A stretch of DNA of 64,000 nucleotides from Pseudomonas nitroreducens (GCF_014204515.1 NZ_JACHLI010000020.1:1-64000); one strand, 5' to 3'; counted from the stretch's first letter, positions 1 to 9,547 are shown. Numbers and translations are program-made. Notes: generated by a model from the sequence alone, not told the origin.

Positions 1-10
1 AAGTTGAAGG

Positions 11-41
11 GACTGAGCCCCGTTCAATACAGGGCTCAGTC
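11..41. terminator. Inverted repeat, possible terminator of a gene left of the window
   Basis: A perfect 10-bp inverted repeat, GACTGAGCCC / GGGCTCAGTC, with an 11-nt loop. There is no clear T-run on either side, so a rho-independent role is uncertain. From here to base 234 I see no gene or other recognisable element. Confidence 0.35.
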
Positions 42-234
42 ATTGGCAGCTTAGCGGCCCAGTCCAACTGTCCAACTTTCGGGGGTCAGTTCACCGGCGA
101 GGGGCCTGTGAAAACCGCGCAAGTGTCGCTTGGCGGTCGAATCGCATGTCATCAGGCTTTCCTGATACACCGTGGGATTTCTCCTATTACTTCCGCTATC
201 GACGAGCACGCCGGGCCTCTCCTCCAAAGAGGTC

Positions 235-432
235 TCAGGACCTGCGCCGCCAGCTGACCGCGAGGTCGAGCAGCGTGGTGAACACGAAGAGCGGCACCAC
301 CAGCAGGAGCATCGCCTCACCCAGCAGCGGCAGGCTCTCCGGTGCGGCGACCAGCGACACGGCCATGAGCACGACCGTGAGGAGGATGACCAGCTTCATC
401 AGTAGGGAAGCGAACTCGATGTTCTCGTCCAT
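235..432 (-). CDS. Small two-helix membrane protein, function unknown
   Basis: A 65-residue protein starting MDENIEF. The start is chosen because GGAG lies about 7 nt upstream of the ATG; the frame continues further upstream but without a ribosome-binding site. Two hydrophobic stretches, about residues 11-31 and 36-57, predict an inner-membrane hairpin ending in a basic tail (WRRRS). I do not recognise the family. It is transcribed away from the PstS/OmpA fusion gene, with about 200 bp between them that contain no other visible element. It could be a small conserved Pseudomonas membrane protein; nothing shows its role. Confidence 0.5.
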   Translation of the reverse strand: MDENIEFASLLMKLVILLTVVLMAVSLVAAPESLPLLGEAMLLLVVPLFVFTTLLDLAVSWRRRS

Positions 433-631
433 TCCGATCTCCAGCAGTACGGATTCAAGTCGGCTGTATAGCGCTCCACCCCAAAGCCTGGGGATCGGAA
501 ATCTCCGACAATCCACCAGTGATCTCCGATGGCGACAGAAAGGGCTCTGCAACGCCGGCAAGCGTCATATCGATGCAATGATTCCGACTTAATCTGCCGC
601 GCAATCGATGCCTCTAAAGGGAAGTTGCTCC

Positions 632-2014
632 ATGTCGTACAAGTCGAGCGCGAGTGAAGAACAGGCGTGGCCCGCCGCTATCGCGTGGCTGATCATCGGA
701 TTCATCTGCTACGCCTTCCCCTGGCAGGCCTATGCTGCCCTTCCCTCCTCCCAGGGTGGCGAGCCGGTGCTGCGCATCCAGGGCTCCAACACCATCGGCG
801 CGCACCTGCTGCCGGAGCTGGTCAAGGGCCTGCTGGTCAGCGAAGGCTTCAGTGACGTCAGCGCCAGGCCGGGCAAGGCGGAAAACGAACAGCGCATCAT
901 CGGCCGCAGCGCCGACGGCAAGGAGGCCATCGTCGACCTGGCGGCCCACGGTTCCAGCACCGGCTTCGTCGCCCTCAAGGACAACAGCGCCGAACTGGCC
1001 GCCGCTTCGCGGCCGATCAAGGACGCCGAGGTGGCCGGCCTGTCGGGCTCGGGCAACCTGCGCAGCGCCAAGGCCGAGCAGGTGATCGGCATCGACGGCC
1101 TGGCGATCATCGTCAATGCCGCCAACCCACTGGACGAACTGACCACCGATGTATTGGCGAAGATCTTCTCGGGCGAGGTGAAGACCTGGGAGGAAATCGG
1201 CGGCCGCGGCGGTGCCATCCGCCTGTACTCCCGCGATGACAACTCCGGCACCTTCGATACCTTCAAGGAGCTGGTGCTGGCCAGCCACGGCAAGGCCCTG
1301 GCCAATGGCGTGCAGCGCTTCGAGTCCAGCGACCAGCTGTCCGCCGAGGTCAGCAAGGACCCGCAGGGCATCGGCTTCGTCGGCCTGTCGTCGATCCAGA
1401 AGTCCAAGGCGCTGCGCATCGCCGATGGCGATTCCCAGGCCATGCCGCCATCCACCACACTGATCGCTACCGAGGACTACCCGCTGTCGCGCCGCCTGTT
1501 CCTCTACATGAAGCCCGAGGAGTCGAACCGCTGGGCCCGCGCCCTGCTGCAGTTCGCCCAGGGTGTCCAGGGCCAGGCGCTGGTCAGTGCCAGCGGCTTC
1601 GTCGGCCAGCGGGTGCAGGCGGTGAAGATGGCGCCGCGCGCCAGCATGCCGGAGAACTACCAGGCGCTGGCCCGCGATGCCGAGCGCCTGTCGGTGAACT
1701 TCCGTTTCCGCGAGGGCAGCGCCACCCTGGACAACAAGGCCCAGCGAGACATCGACCGGCTGCTGGCGTACCTGCAGCAGAACGGCAAGATGAACAAGCA
1801 GGCGGTGCTTGTCGGCTTCGGCGACCCGAAGCAGGACCCTGCCCGCGCCGAGCTGCTTTCCAAGCTGCGGGCGATGGCCGTGCGCCGCGAGCTGGCGAAG
1901 GAAGGTGTGATGTTCCGCGAGATCAGCGGCCTGGGTGACGCCCTGCCGGTGGCGGCCAACAGCGATAACGATGGCCGGGTGAAAAACCGCCGCGTCGAGG
2001 TGTGGGTCTACTGA
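632..2014 (+). CDS. PstS-like phosphate-binding domain fused to a C-terminal OmpA domain
   Basis: A 460-residue exported protein. A signal peptide is visible (hydrophobic AIAWLIIGFICYAF then QAYA/A). Residues about 45-310 carry the PstS-type substrate-binding fold: LRIQGSNTIG near the start, then DGLAIIVNAANP, KIFSGEVKTWEEIGG and SRDDNSGTFDTFKELV, the phosphate-contacting motifs of this family. Residues about 345-460 are an OmpA peptidoglycan-binding domain (FRFREGSATLD, then NDGRVKNRRVEVWVY). The ATG at 632 has AGGGAAG about 8 nt upstream; the in-frame ATG at 608 lacks one. It probably binds phosphate or another oxyanion in the periplasm while anchored to the cell wall. No pst transporter genes are nearby, so a role as an ABC transport component is doubtful. 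Confidence 0.85.
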   Translation: MSYKSSASEEQAWPAAIAWLIIGFICYAFPWQAYAALPSSQGGEPVLRIQGSNTIGAHLLPELVKGLLVSEGFSDVSARPGKAENEQRIIGRSADGKEAIVDLAAHGSSTGFVALKDNSAELAAASRPIKDAEVAGLSGSGNLRSAKAEQVIGIDGLAIIVNAANPLDELTTDVLAKIFSGEVKTWEEIGGRGGAIRLYSRDDNSGTFDTFKELVLASHGKALANGVQRFESSDQLSAEVSKDPQGIGFVGLSSIQKSKALRIADGDSQAMPPSTTLIATEDYPLSRRLFLYMKPEESNRWARALLQFAQGVQGQALVSASGFVGQRVQAVKMAPRASMPENYQALARDAERLSVNFRFREGSATLDNKAQRDIDRLLAYLQQNGKMNKQAVLVGFGDPKQDPARAELLSKLRAMAVRRELAKEGVMFREISGLGDALPVAANSDNDGRVKNRRVEVWVY

Positions 2015-2035
2015 GTCTCCCACGTCTTCCGAGGA

Positions 2036-2065
2036 TCAGCGTCTAGGCTTTCTGTCAGACGCTGA
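2036..2065 (+). terminator. Hairpin after the PstS/OmpA fusion gene
   Basis: Perfect 9-bp stem TCAGCGTCT / AGACGCTGA with a 12-nt loop, 22 bp after the stop codon. It is followed by ACTTTC, a weak T-run, so it is either a weak intrinsic terminator or an mRNA 3'-end structure. Confidence 0.5.
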
Positions 2066-2154
2066 CTTTCAATTCCTCAAGCCATGTAGGAACTTGTTAC
2101 GTTCCATCGCTTGCCTGCGGCATCCGCTCTGCTATTTTTCCGCCTGTGACGCCG

Positions 2155-2222
2155 GGCCCCTCTGACGGTTGCCAACCGCCATGTCGGAGTCACTTTTCGA
2201 CAACGACACTAAGGGAGGGGCC
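2155..2222 (+). promoter_or_regulatory. Leader that can sequester the TerC ribosome-binding site
   Basis: GGCCCCTC (2155-2162) is perfectly complementary to GAGGGGCC (2215-2222), and the second arm is the Shine-Dalgarno sequence directly before the ATG at 2225. A small hairpin (CGGTT-gcc-AACCG) lies between the arms. The closed form would hide the ribosome-binding site. Alx/TerC and MntP genes of enterobacteria are known to be controlled by the yybP-ykoY (Mn2+, PRE) leader. I could not find that motif's conserved core here, so this is a structure seen in sequence with an inferred function. Confidence 0.45.
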
Positions 2223-2224
2223 AC

Positions 2225-3268
2225 ATGACAGCTCTGCACGCCTTTTTGACCGAACCATTCCTCGGAACCGCCACCTGGTTCTGGCTGGCCTTCCTGGCCA
2301 TCGTGATTTTCCTGCTCGTACTCGACCTGGGCGTCCTGCAACGCGATCACCACGAGATCGGTGTGCGCGAGAGCCTGCTGCTTTCTGCCGGCTACTTCGC
2401 CTGCGGCCTGGCCTTCGGCGGCTGGGTCTGGTACGAGTTCGGCGCCACCAGCGCGGTGGAGTTCTACACCGGCTTCCTGGTCGAACAATCGCTGTCGCTG
2501 GACAACGTGTTCGTCATGGCGATGATCTTCGGCTTCTTCGGCATCCCCCGCCGCTACCAGCACCAGGTGCTGTTCTGGGGCATCCTCGGCGCCATCGTCA
2601 TGCGCGCGCTGATGATCGGCCTGGGCGCCGCGCTGGTGAAGGAGTTCGAGTGGATCATGTACGTGTTCGGCGCCTTCCTGCTGTTCAGCGGCGTGAAGAT
2701 GCTGTTCGCCAATCATGATGCGGAGCCGGACCTGGCCAACAACCCGGTGCTGAAGTTCCTGCGCAAGCGCATCCGCATGACCGACACCATTCACGAACAC
2801 CATTTCTTCGTGAAGATGCCGGACGCCTCCGGCAAGCTGGTGCGCTACGCCACCCCGCTGTTCCTGGCGCTGATCCTGATCGAGCTGGCCGACCTGGTAT
2901 TCGCCGTGGACAGCGTGCCGGCGATCTTCGCCATCACCCAGGACCCGTTCATCGTCTACACCTCGAATATCTTCGCCATCCTCGGCCTGCGTGCCCTGTA
3001 CTTCTCGCTGGCGGCGATGATCCACCGCTTCGTCTACCTGAAATACGCGCTGGCGCTGGTGCTGGTGTTCATCGGCACGAAGATTTTCCTCCACGGATTC
3101 ATCGGCAAGGTTCCCGCGGCCCTGTCCCTTGGCGTAACCTTCGGCCTTTTGGCGGGTGGCATACTGCTATCCCTGCTCAAGACCCGCCGTACCAGCGAGG
3201 AACCGCTGGAAATCGTCAGCCAGGAGAGGGTGCATGCCAGCGTTGGAGGTGAGGATCGAAACCGTTGA
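2225..3268 (+). CDS. TerC/Alx-family metal-homeostasis membrane protein
   Basis: A 347-residue integral membrane protein of the TerC family (Alx, YceF), linked in the literature to manganese export and metallation of exported proteins. About eight or nine hydrophobic segments are visible. The conserved acidic intramembrane motifs are present: LDLGVLQRD near residue 35, VEQSLSLDNVFV near 87 and ELADLVFAVDSVPA near 223. The length fits the family. The start has a very strong AGGGAGGGG ribosome-binding site, which can be masked by the leader. The next small gene overlaps its 3' end by 35 bp, so they are probably translationally coupled. Confidence 0.9.
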   Translation: MTALHAFLTEPFLGTATWFWLAFLAIVIFLLVLDLGVLQRDHHEIGVRESLLLSAGYFACGLAFGGWVWYEFGATSAVEFYTGFLVEQSLSLDNVFVMAMIFGFFGIPRRYQHQVLFWGILGAIVMRALMIGLGAALVKEFEWIMYVFGAFLLFSGVKMLFANHDAEPDLANNPVLKFLRKRIRMTDTIHEHHFFVKMPDASGKLVRYATPLFLALILIELADLVFAVDSVPAIFAITQDPFIVYTSNIFAILGLRALYFSLAAMIHRFVYLKYALALVLVFIGTKIFLHGFIGKVPAALSLGVTFGLLAGGILLSLLKTRRTSEEPLEIVSQERVHASVGGEDRNR

Positions 3269-3434
3269 GTTTCGCGGCCAGGCCTATTGGCAGGTCCGCC
3301 TCGGCCGCCGTGCACTGCGCTTTCCCCATGAAGCTGCCGCGCGCGCCTTCGCCGCCCAGTTGCACACGCGGCGGGAATGGCTGATCGAGCAGCGGGCGAA
3401 AACCGACGGACCGGAGCCATCTTCCGATCCATGA
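3234..3434 (+). CDS. Small conserved-looking protein overlapping terC, unknown function
   Basis: A 66-residue protein, MPALEVRIETVEFRG..., rich in Arg and Ala, with no signal peptide or membrane segment. The start is supported by AGGAGAGG immediately upstream, inside the terC coding sequence. A strong terminator follows the stop at once, so it forms the last gene of a two-gene operon. I do not recognise a family. Confidence 0.6.
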   Translation: MPALEVRIETVEFRGQAYWQVRLGRRALRFPHEAAARAFAAQLHTRREWLIEQRAKTDGPEPSSDP

Positions 3435-3436
3435 AT

Positions 3437-3464
3437 AAAAAGGCCAGCGCAAGCTGGCCTTTTT
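3437..3464 (+). terminator. Intrinsic terminator of the terC operon
   Basis: Stem GGCCAGC-gcaa-GCTGGCC flanked by A5 and T5, starting 3 nt after the stop codon. The flanking A/T runs allow it to work on both strands. Confidence 0.9.
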
Positions 3465-3479
3465 GTTGAGACGCGGGGC

Positions 3480-3709
3480 GGATAACGCTTGCGCGTTATT
3501 CACCCTACCCCTGGCCGTAGGAGCGAGCTTGCTCGCGAACCAGATCGTAGGGCGCACAACCCGGAACGGGTTATCCGCCGATGGCATCGATGGCGGATAA
3601 CGCCTCAGGCGTTATCCGCCCTACCCCTAACCGGGGCGTAGGAGCGGACTCCGTCCGCGATAGGTCTGCTTCGCGCCGGATATCATCGCGGACGAAGTCC
3701 GCTCCTACG
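3480..3709. repeat. Cluster of three REP-type palindromes
   Basis: Three classes of Pseudomonas intergenic palindrome in a row: the GTAGGAGCGAGCTTGCTCGC type (3517-3540), the long GTAGGGCGC...GCCCTAC type built from GGATAACG / CGTTATCC arms (3547-3624), and the GGAGCGGACTCCGTCCGCG type facing its inverted copy (3638-3709). All three recur elsewhere in the window. No gene is seen between 3465 and 3763. Confidence 0.9.
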
Positions 3710-3723
3710 CAGAGCTAACAAAG

Positions 3724-3748
3724 AAGGCCCGCATCAGCGGGCCTTTTT
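3724..3748. terminator. Bidirectional intrinsic terminator
   Basis: Stem AAGGCCCGC-atca-GCGGGCCTT followed by T-runs on both strands. It lies 16 bp beyond the stop of the acyl-CoA dehydrogenase read on the minus strand. Confidence 0.85.
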
Positions 3749-3763
3749 CGTTGCTGCCTGGGA

Positions 3764-4993
<1,230 letters not shown>

Positions 4994-5079
4994 GGGGGCT
5001 AACCTTCTGGCGGCGGTTGTTTGTGTGGTGATGATGCTAGAACAGGCAAGAGCATTTACCCAGCCTATTATCCGAATCA

Positions 5080-5091
5080 ATGAACATTCAT
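5080..5091. promoter_or_regulatory. Palindrome in the acyl-CoA dehydrogenase/LysR divergent promoter
   Basis: ATGAACATTCAT is a perfect 12-bp palindrome in the intergenic region, 70 bp upstream of the LysR start and 87 bp from the dehydrogenase start. It is a reasonable LysR operator candidate by position only. Confidence 0.35.
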
Positions 5092-5160
5092 AACCCATAT
5101 GGACCTGAGCGCCGGTTCGGGTATGATCGGCCGCAGAACAACTACAAGCGGAGCCCCGGA

Positions 5161-6093
5161 ATGAACCTCAGCAAGGTCGATCTGAACCTGTTCATCGTCT
5201 TCGACGCGATCTACACCGAAGCCAACCTGACCCGCGCCGGACAGATCGTCGGCATCACCCAGCCCGCCGTCTCCAACGCCCTCGCCCGCCTGCGCGAAAC
5301 CTTCAACGACCCGCTGTTCGTGCGCACCGCGCAGGGCATGGTGCCCACGCCCATGGCGCAGAACATCATCGGGCCGGTGCGCAACGCGCTGCAGTTGCTG
5401 CGCGTCTCGGTGCAGGAGAGTCGCACCTTTACGCCGACCCAGGCGAGCAAGACCTACCGCATCAGCATGACCGACCTCACCGAGGCCATCGTCCTGCCGC
5501 CGCTGTTCCAGCGCCTGCGCCGTCTGGCGCCGAACGTGCACATCGAGAGCTTCCTCTCCAAGCGCCGCGAGACCACCAAGGAGCTGGCCGCTGGCCGCCT
5601 GGACTTCGCCGTGGACGCGCCGCTGAACACCGACCCGCAGGTGCGCCACGTCAAGCTGATGGAGGACCGCTACGTCTGCGCCATGCGCCAGGGCCACCCG
5701 CTGGCCAAGGACAAGCTGAGCCTGGAGGAATACCTGTCGGTGGCGCACATCCAGATTTCCAGCCGCCGCAGCGGCCTGGGCTACGTGGACCTGTCGCTGG
5801 GCAAGATGGGCCTTCAGCGCAAGATCGCCCTGCGCTCGCAGCACTACCTGATGGCCTCCACCGTGGTGCAGCAGACCGACATGGTGGTCACCGTGCCTGA
5901 GCGCTTCGCCCGCCACCACGGCCTGCATTTCGTCGACCTGCCGGTGAACGACGTGCCCAAGCTGGAGACCCACCTGTACTGGCACGAAAGCACCGACCAG
6001 GACCCGGCCAACCGCTGGATGCGCGAGCAGATCATCGAGTTGTGCCAGCAGGTGACGGCGCGGGAAGCGCGCGAGGCGGCGGAGCGCGCCTGA
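5161..6093 (+). CDS. LysR-family transcriptional regulator (fatty-acid cluster)
   Basis: A 310-residue LysR regulator. The N-terminal winged helix reads MNLSKVDLNLFIVFDAIYTEANLTRAGQ, then GITQPAVSNALARLR (recognition helix, about residues 30-50). The rest is the periplasmic-binding-like effector domain. The start at 5161 follows GGAG; an in-frame upstream ATG would add a non-homologous N-terminus. It is divergent from the acyl-CoA dehydrogenase and probably controls it and perhaps the operon at 6.4-11.2 kb. The effector is likely an acyl-CoA (inference). Confidence 0.88.
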   Translation: MNLSKVDLNLFIVFDAIYTEANLTRAGQIVGITQPAVSNALARLRETFNDPLFVRTAQGMVPTPMAQNIIGPVRNALQLLRVSVQESRTFTPTQASKTYRISMTDLTEAIVLPPLFQRLRRLAPNVHIESFLSKRRETTKELAAGRLDFAVDAPLNTDPQVRHVKLMEDRYVCAMRQGHPLAKDKLSLEEYLSVAHIQISSRRSGLGYVDLSLGKMGLQRKIALRSQHYLMASTVVQQTDMVVTVPERFARHHGLHFVDLPVNDVPKLETHLYWHESTDQDPANRWMREQIIELCQQVTAREAREAAERA

Positions 6094-6111
6094 TATTTCG
6101 GGCGGTGCCGG

Positions 6112-6344
6112 TTGATGGGTATCGCTTCGCTCCACGCCATCCTACGTAACGCCAGAACGTAGGGCGCATAACGCCTAGGGCGTTATCCGCCAGGTCGGCG
6201 GATAACCCGTTCCGGGTTATTCGCCCTACGGAATTGCGCTACGACCTACCCTGTAGGAGCGAGGGGGACGCCTAGTCCTTGCTCGCGAACCGCCCAGCCC
6301 GGTGGTTCATCGCGAAAGCTGATCGCGAGCAAGCTCGCTCCTAC
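6112..6344. repeat. REP-type palindrome cluster including an extended-loop variant
   Basis: Contains a half copy of the GGTATCGCTTCGCTCCAC repeat (about 6117-6150), a GTAGGGCGC...GCCCTAC palindrome (6159-6230), and an unusual REP copy (6253-6290) in which the loop is enlarged by GGGGACGCCTAGTCC. An ordinary inverted REP copy ends at 6344. No gene is seen between 6094 and 6422. Confidence 0.85.
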
Positions 6345-6422
6345 AAAAAGCAAGCCACCGGCAAGCCCCGCCCCGCCGAGGTGCCTGTCCAACGAGCCAG
6401 GCGGGGTCTGCCGGCGAACCCT

Positions 6423-7550
6423 TCAGAGACTCCGCGCAATCACCAGCCGCTGCACGTCGCTGGTCCCTTCATAGATCTGGCACACGCGCACGTCGCGGTA
6501 GATGCGCTCCACCGGGTAGTCCTGCAGGTAGCCATAGCCGCCAAGGGTCTGGATCGCCGCGGAGCAAACCCGTTCGGCCATCTCCGAGGCGAACAGCTTG
6601 GCCATGGAGGCTTCAGTCAGGCACGGCAGGCCGGCTTCGCGCAGGCTGGCCGCGTGATGCACCATCTGCCGCGCCACGGCGATCTCGGTGGCCATGTCGC
6701 TCAGGCGGAAGGCCACCGCCTGGTGCTGGATGATCGGCTTGCCGAAGGTCTCGCGCTCGTGGGCGTAGTCGCGGGCGTATTCGAAGGCCGCCCGAGCCAT
6801 GCCGACCGCCTGGGAGGCGATGCCGATGCGCCCGCCTTCGAGGTTCGCCAGGGCGATGGCGTAGCCCTGCCCTTCCTCGCCCAGGCGGTAGCTGGCCGGG
6901 ATGCGCACGTCATCGAAGGCGATCTGGCAGGTATCGGAAGCGTGCTGACCGAGCTTGTCCTCGACGCGCACCACGCGGTAGCCGGGCGTATCAGTGGGCA
7001 CGATGAAGGCGCTGATGCCCTTCTTGCCCGCCGCCGCGTCGGTCACCGCGAAGACGATCACCAGCCCGGCATGCTTGCCGGAGGTGATGAACTGCTTGCT
7101 GCCGTTCAGCACGTAATGGTCGCCGTCGCGGCGCGCGCGGGTCTTCAGGAAGCTGGCATCGGAGCCGGCCTGGGGTTCGGTCAGGGCGAAGGCGCCGATC
7201 ATCTCGCCACGGGCCAGGGGCACCAGGAACTGGCGCTTCTGCTCATCGTTGCCGAACTTGGCGATGGGCATACAGCCCACCGAGTTGTGCACGCTCATGA
7301 TGGTCGAGCAGGCGCCGTCGCCGGCGGCGATTTCCTCCAGCGCCATGGCGTAGGCCAGGTGGCCGGTCTGCGCACCACCCCACTCCTCCGCCACTAGCAT
7401 GCCGAGGAAGCCGAGGTCGGCCATTTCCTTGATGGCCTCGGCGGGGAAGCGGTGCTCGCGGTCCCAGTCGGCGGCAAAGGGCTTCAGCCGCTCCTGGGCG
7501 AACTGGCGGGCGACGTCGCGGATCTGGATGTCTTCTTCGCTGGGAATCAT
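6423..7550 (-). CDS. Acyl-CoA dehydrogenase, short/branched-chain type
   Basis: A 375-residue acyl-CoA dehydrogenase. Motifs: GAFALTEPQAGSDASFLKT (flavin/substrate), YVLNGSKQFITSG, and the C-terminal QTLGGYGYLQDYPVERIYRDV followed by QIYEGTSDVQRLVIARSL, where the Glu of YEGTS is the usual catalytic base of short-chain members. The start has AAGGAG 7 nt upstream, and the preceding thiolase gene ends 10 bp before it. It is the last gene of the operon ligase - SDR - thiolase - dehydrogenase. The substrate is probably a short branched acyl-CoA, inferred from the HSD10-like neighbour. Confidence 0.92.
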   Translation of the reverse strand: MIPSEEDIQIRDVARQFAQERLKPFAADWDREHRFPAEAIKEMADLGFLGMLVAEEWGGAQTGHLAYAMALEEIAAGDGACSTIMSVHNSVGCMPIAKFGNDEQKRQFLVPLARGEMIGAFALTEPQAGSDASFLKTRARRDGDHYVLNGSKQFITSGKHAGLVIVFAVTDAAAGKKGISAFIVPTDTPGYRVVRVEDKLGQHASDTCQIAFDDVRIPASYRLGEEGQGYAIALANLEGGRIGIASQAVGMARAAFEYARDYAHERETFGKPIIQHQAVAFRLSDMATEIAVARQMVHHAASLREAGLPCLTEASMAKLFASEMAERVCSAAIQTLGGYGYLQDYPVERIYRDVRVCQIYEGTSDVQRLVIARSL

Positions 7551-7560
7551 GGCTCGCTCC

Positions 7561-8745
7561 TTACACCAGGCGCTCGACCGCGATGGCCGTGGCTTCGCCG
7601 CCACCGATGCACACCGAGGCCACGCCGCGCTTGAGGTCGTACTGCTTGAGCGCCGACAGCAGGGACACGATCACCCGCGCGCCGGAGGCGCCGATGGGGT
7701 GGCCGAGGGCGCAGGCGCCGCCGTGGATGTTGAGCTTGTCGTGGGGGATGTCGAGGTCGCGCATCGCGGCCATGGCCACCACGGCGAAGGCTTCGTTGAC
7801 CTCGAACAGATCGACGTCGCCCAGCGCCCAGCCGGTGCGCTGCATCAGGCGCTCCACCGCGCCCACCGGGGCGGTGGGGAACAGGTTCGGCGCATCGGCA
7901 TAGGAGGAATGCCCGCGGATCGCCGCCAGCGGGGTCAGGCCGCGCTTCTCGGCTTCGGACAGGCGCATCAGCACCAGCGCGGCAGCGCCGTCGGAGATGG
8001 AGCTGGCATTGGCCGCCGTCACCGTCCCGCCGTCGCGGAAAGCCGGTTTCAGGGTCGGAATCTTGTCCAGCCGGGCCTTGGGCGGCTGCTCGTCTTCGCT
8101 GATGGCGCGCAGTTCCTTGCCGGCCTTGACGGTGACCGCAACGATCTCGTCCTTGAAGCGGCCCTCGCTCATGGCCTTCTGCGCACGGGTCAGCGAGGTG
8201 ATGGCGTAGTCGTCCTGCTGCTCGCGGGTGAAGCCGTATTTCTCGGCACAGTCCTCGGCGAACGTGCCCATCAGCCGGCCCTTGTCGTAGGCGTCTTCGA
8301 GGCCGTCGAGGAACATGTGGTCGAGGACCTTGCCGTGGCCCATGCGGTAACCGCTACGGGCGCGCTCCAGCAGGTACGGCGCGTTGGACATGCTCTCCAT
8401 GCCGCCAGCCAGGGCGACGCGGGCGCTGCCGGCAAGGATGGCGTCGTGGGCCATCATCGCGGCCTTCATGCCCGAGCCGCACATCTTGTTCACCGTGGAG
8501 CATGGCGTGCCGCGCGCGAGGCCCGCGCCCAGCACCGCCTGACGCGCCGGCGCCTGGCCCTGTCCTGCGGCGAGCACGCAGCCGAGCACGGCCTCATCCA
8601 CTTCTTCAGCGCCCAGGCGGGCACGCTCGACGGCGGCACGAATAGCTGCCGCGCCGAGGGTAGCGGCGGTGACATCCTTGAAGTCGCCGAGGAAGCCGCC
8701 CATGGGGGTACGGGTGGCGCTGACGATGACGATGGGATCGTTCAT
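7561..8745 (-). CDS. Acetyl-CoA C-acyltransferase (thiolase)
   Basis: A 394-residue thiolase that cleaves 3-ketoacyl-CoA to acetyl-CoA and a shorter acyl-CoA, or runs in the condensing direction. The nucleophilic Cys lies in NKMCGSGMKAAM (about residue 88), the second catalytic His in NIHGGACALGHPIGASG (about 347), and the acid/base Cys in CIGGGEATAIAVERL near the end. Length is standard. AGGAG precedes the ATG. It is in tight operon with the SDR upstream (13-bp gap) and the dehydrogenase downstream. Confidence 0.94.
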   Translation of the reverse strand: MNDPIVIVSATRTPMGGFLGDFKDVTAATLGAAAIRAAVERARLGAEEVDEAVLGCVLAAGQGQAPARQAVLGAGLARGTPCSTVNKMCGSGMKAAMMAHDAILAGSARVALAGGMESMSNAPYLLERARSGYRMGHGKVLDHMFLDGLEDAYDKGRLMGTFAEDCAEKYGFTREQQDDYAITSLTRAQKAMSEGRFKDEIVAVTVKAGKELRAISEDEQPPKARLDKIPTLKPAFRDGGTVTAANASSISDGAAALVLMRLSEAEKRGLTPLAAIRGHSSYADAPNLFPTAPVGAVERLMQRTGWALGDVDLFEVNEAFAVVAMAAMRDLDIPHDKLNIHGGACALGHPIGASGARVIVSLLSALKQYDLKRGVASVCIGGGEATAIAVERLV

Positions 8746-8758
8746 GGCTCTGCTCCTG

Positions 8759-9529
8759 TTACTTCGCGTTCATGCGGATGGCGCCGTCGAGACGGATCAC
8801 CTCGCCGTTGAGCATGCTGTTCTCGATGATGTGACGGGCCAGCGCGGCGTACTCGTCCGGGCGGCCGAGACGCGGCGGGAACGGCACGCTGGCGCCGAGG
8901 GAGTCGCGCACTTCCTGGGGCATGGCGGCCATCATCGGCGTCTCGAAGATGCCAGGGGCAATGGTCATCACGCGGATGCCCGAGCGTGCCAGCTCACGGG
9001 CAATCGGCAGGGTCATGCCAACTACCGCGCTCTTGGACGCGGAATACGCGGCCTGGCCAATCTGCCCGTCGAAGGCGGCCACCGAGGCCGTGTTGATGAT
9101 GATGCCGCGCTCGCCGCCGGTATCCGGCGCGTTCTGCACCATGGCTTCGGCGGCCAGGCGCAGCATGTTGAAGGTGCCGATCAGGTTGATATTGATGGTG
9201 CGGGTGAAGCTTTCCAGCCCGTGCACGCCGTTGCGGCCGATGACTTTTTCCGCCGGGGCCACGCCCGCGCAGTTGGCCAGACCGTGCAGTGCGCCGAAGG
9301 CGTCCAGGGCGAGTTGTACGGCAGCCTTGCCGTCGGCTTCGCTGCACACATCGGTGCGGATAAAGCGCGCATTCGCCTCGCCCAGCTCGGCGGCCTGGGC
9401 CGTGCCGGCTTCGGCGTTGATGTCCGCCAGCACCACCTTGGCGCCGGCGCTCACCAGCAGCTTCGCGGTGGCCGCGCCGAGGCCGGAGCCGCCGCCGGTG
9501 ATGAGGAATACCTTGTTCTGGATCTGCAT
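8759..9529 (-). CDS. SDR-family 3-hydroxyacyl-CoA dehydrogenase, HSD10-like
   Basis: A 256-residue short-chain dehydrogenase/reductase. The cofactor motif TGGGSGLG and Asp37 (LADIN) predict NAD preference; the active site is Ser (NTASVAAF) with YSASK. The pattern ANCAGVAPAEKV and PFPPRLGRPDEYA resembles human HSD17B10 (3-hydroxy-2-methylbutyryl-CoA dehydrogenase). It would supply the ketoacyl-CoA for the downstream thiolase. Start: GGAGAGATTCC before the ATG. Confidence 0.9.
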   Translation of the reverse strand: MQIQNKVFLITGGGSGLGAATAKLLVSAGAKVVLADINAEAGTAQAAELGEANARFIRTDVCSEADGKAAVQLALDAFGALHGLANCAGVAPAEKVIGRNGVHGLESFTRTININLIGTFNMLRLAAEAMVQNAPDTGGERGIIINTASVAAFDGQIGQAAYSASKSAVVGMTLPIARELARSGIRVMTIAPGIFETPMMAAMPQEVRDSLGASVPFPPRLGRPDEYAALARHIIENSMLNGEVIRLDGAIRMNAK

Positions 9530-9547
9530 GGAATCTCTCCGCTGGAC

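Noticed and set aside
146..592. Plus-strand frames across the first 600 bases
   Set aside because: No ribosome-binding site, atypical composition, and they oppose a small membrane-protein gene with a good start.
614..2023. Long open frames antisense to real genes, also at 33705-36992, 37282-39954 and 50450-53287
   Set aside because: Shadows produced by GC-rich codon use; the sense strand carries clear families and the antisense products look like no protein family.
2036..2224. A canonical yybP-ykoY manganese riboswitch before terC
   Set aside because: The conserved core sequences of that motif were not found; only the SD-masking pairing is reported.
3480..3709. Repeat clusters as a CRISPR array
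   Set aside because: Units are palindromes of several different families, irregularly spaced, with no constant spacer length and no cas genes.
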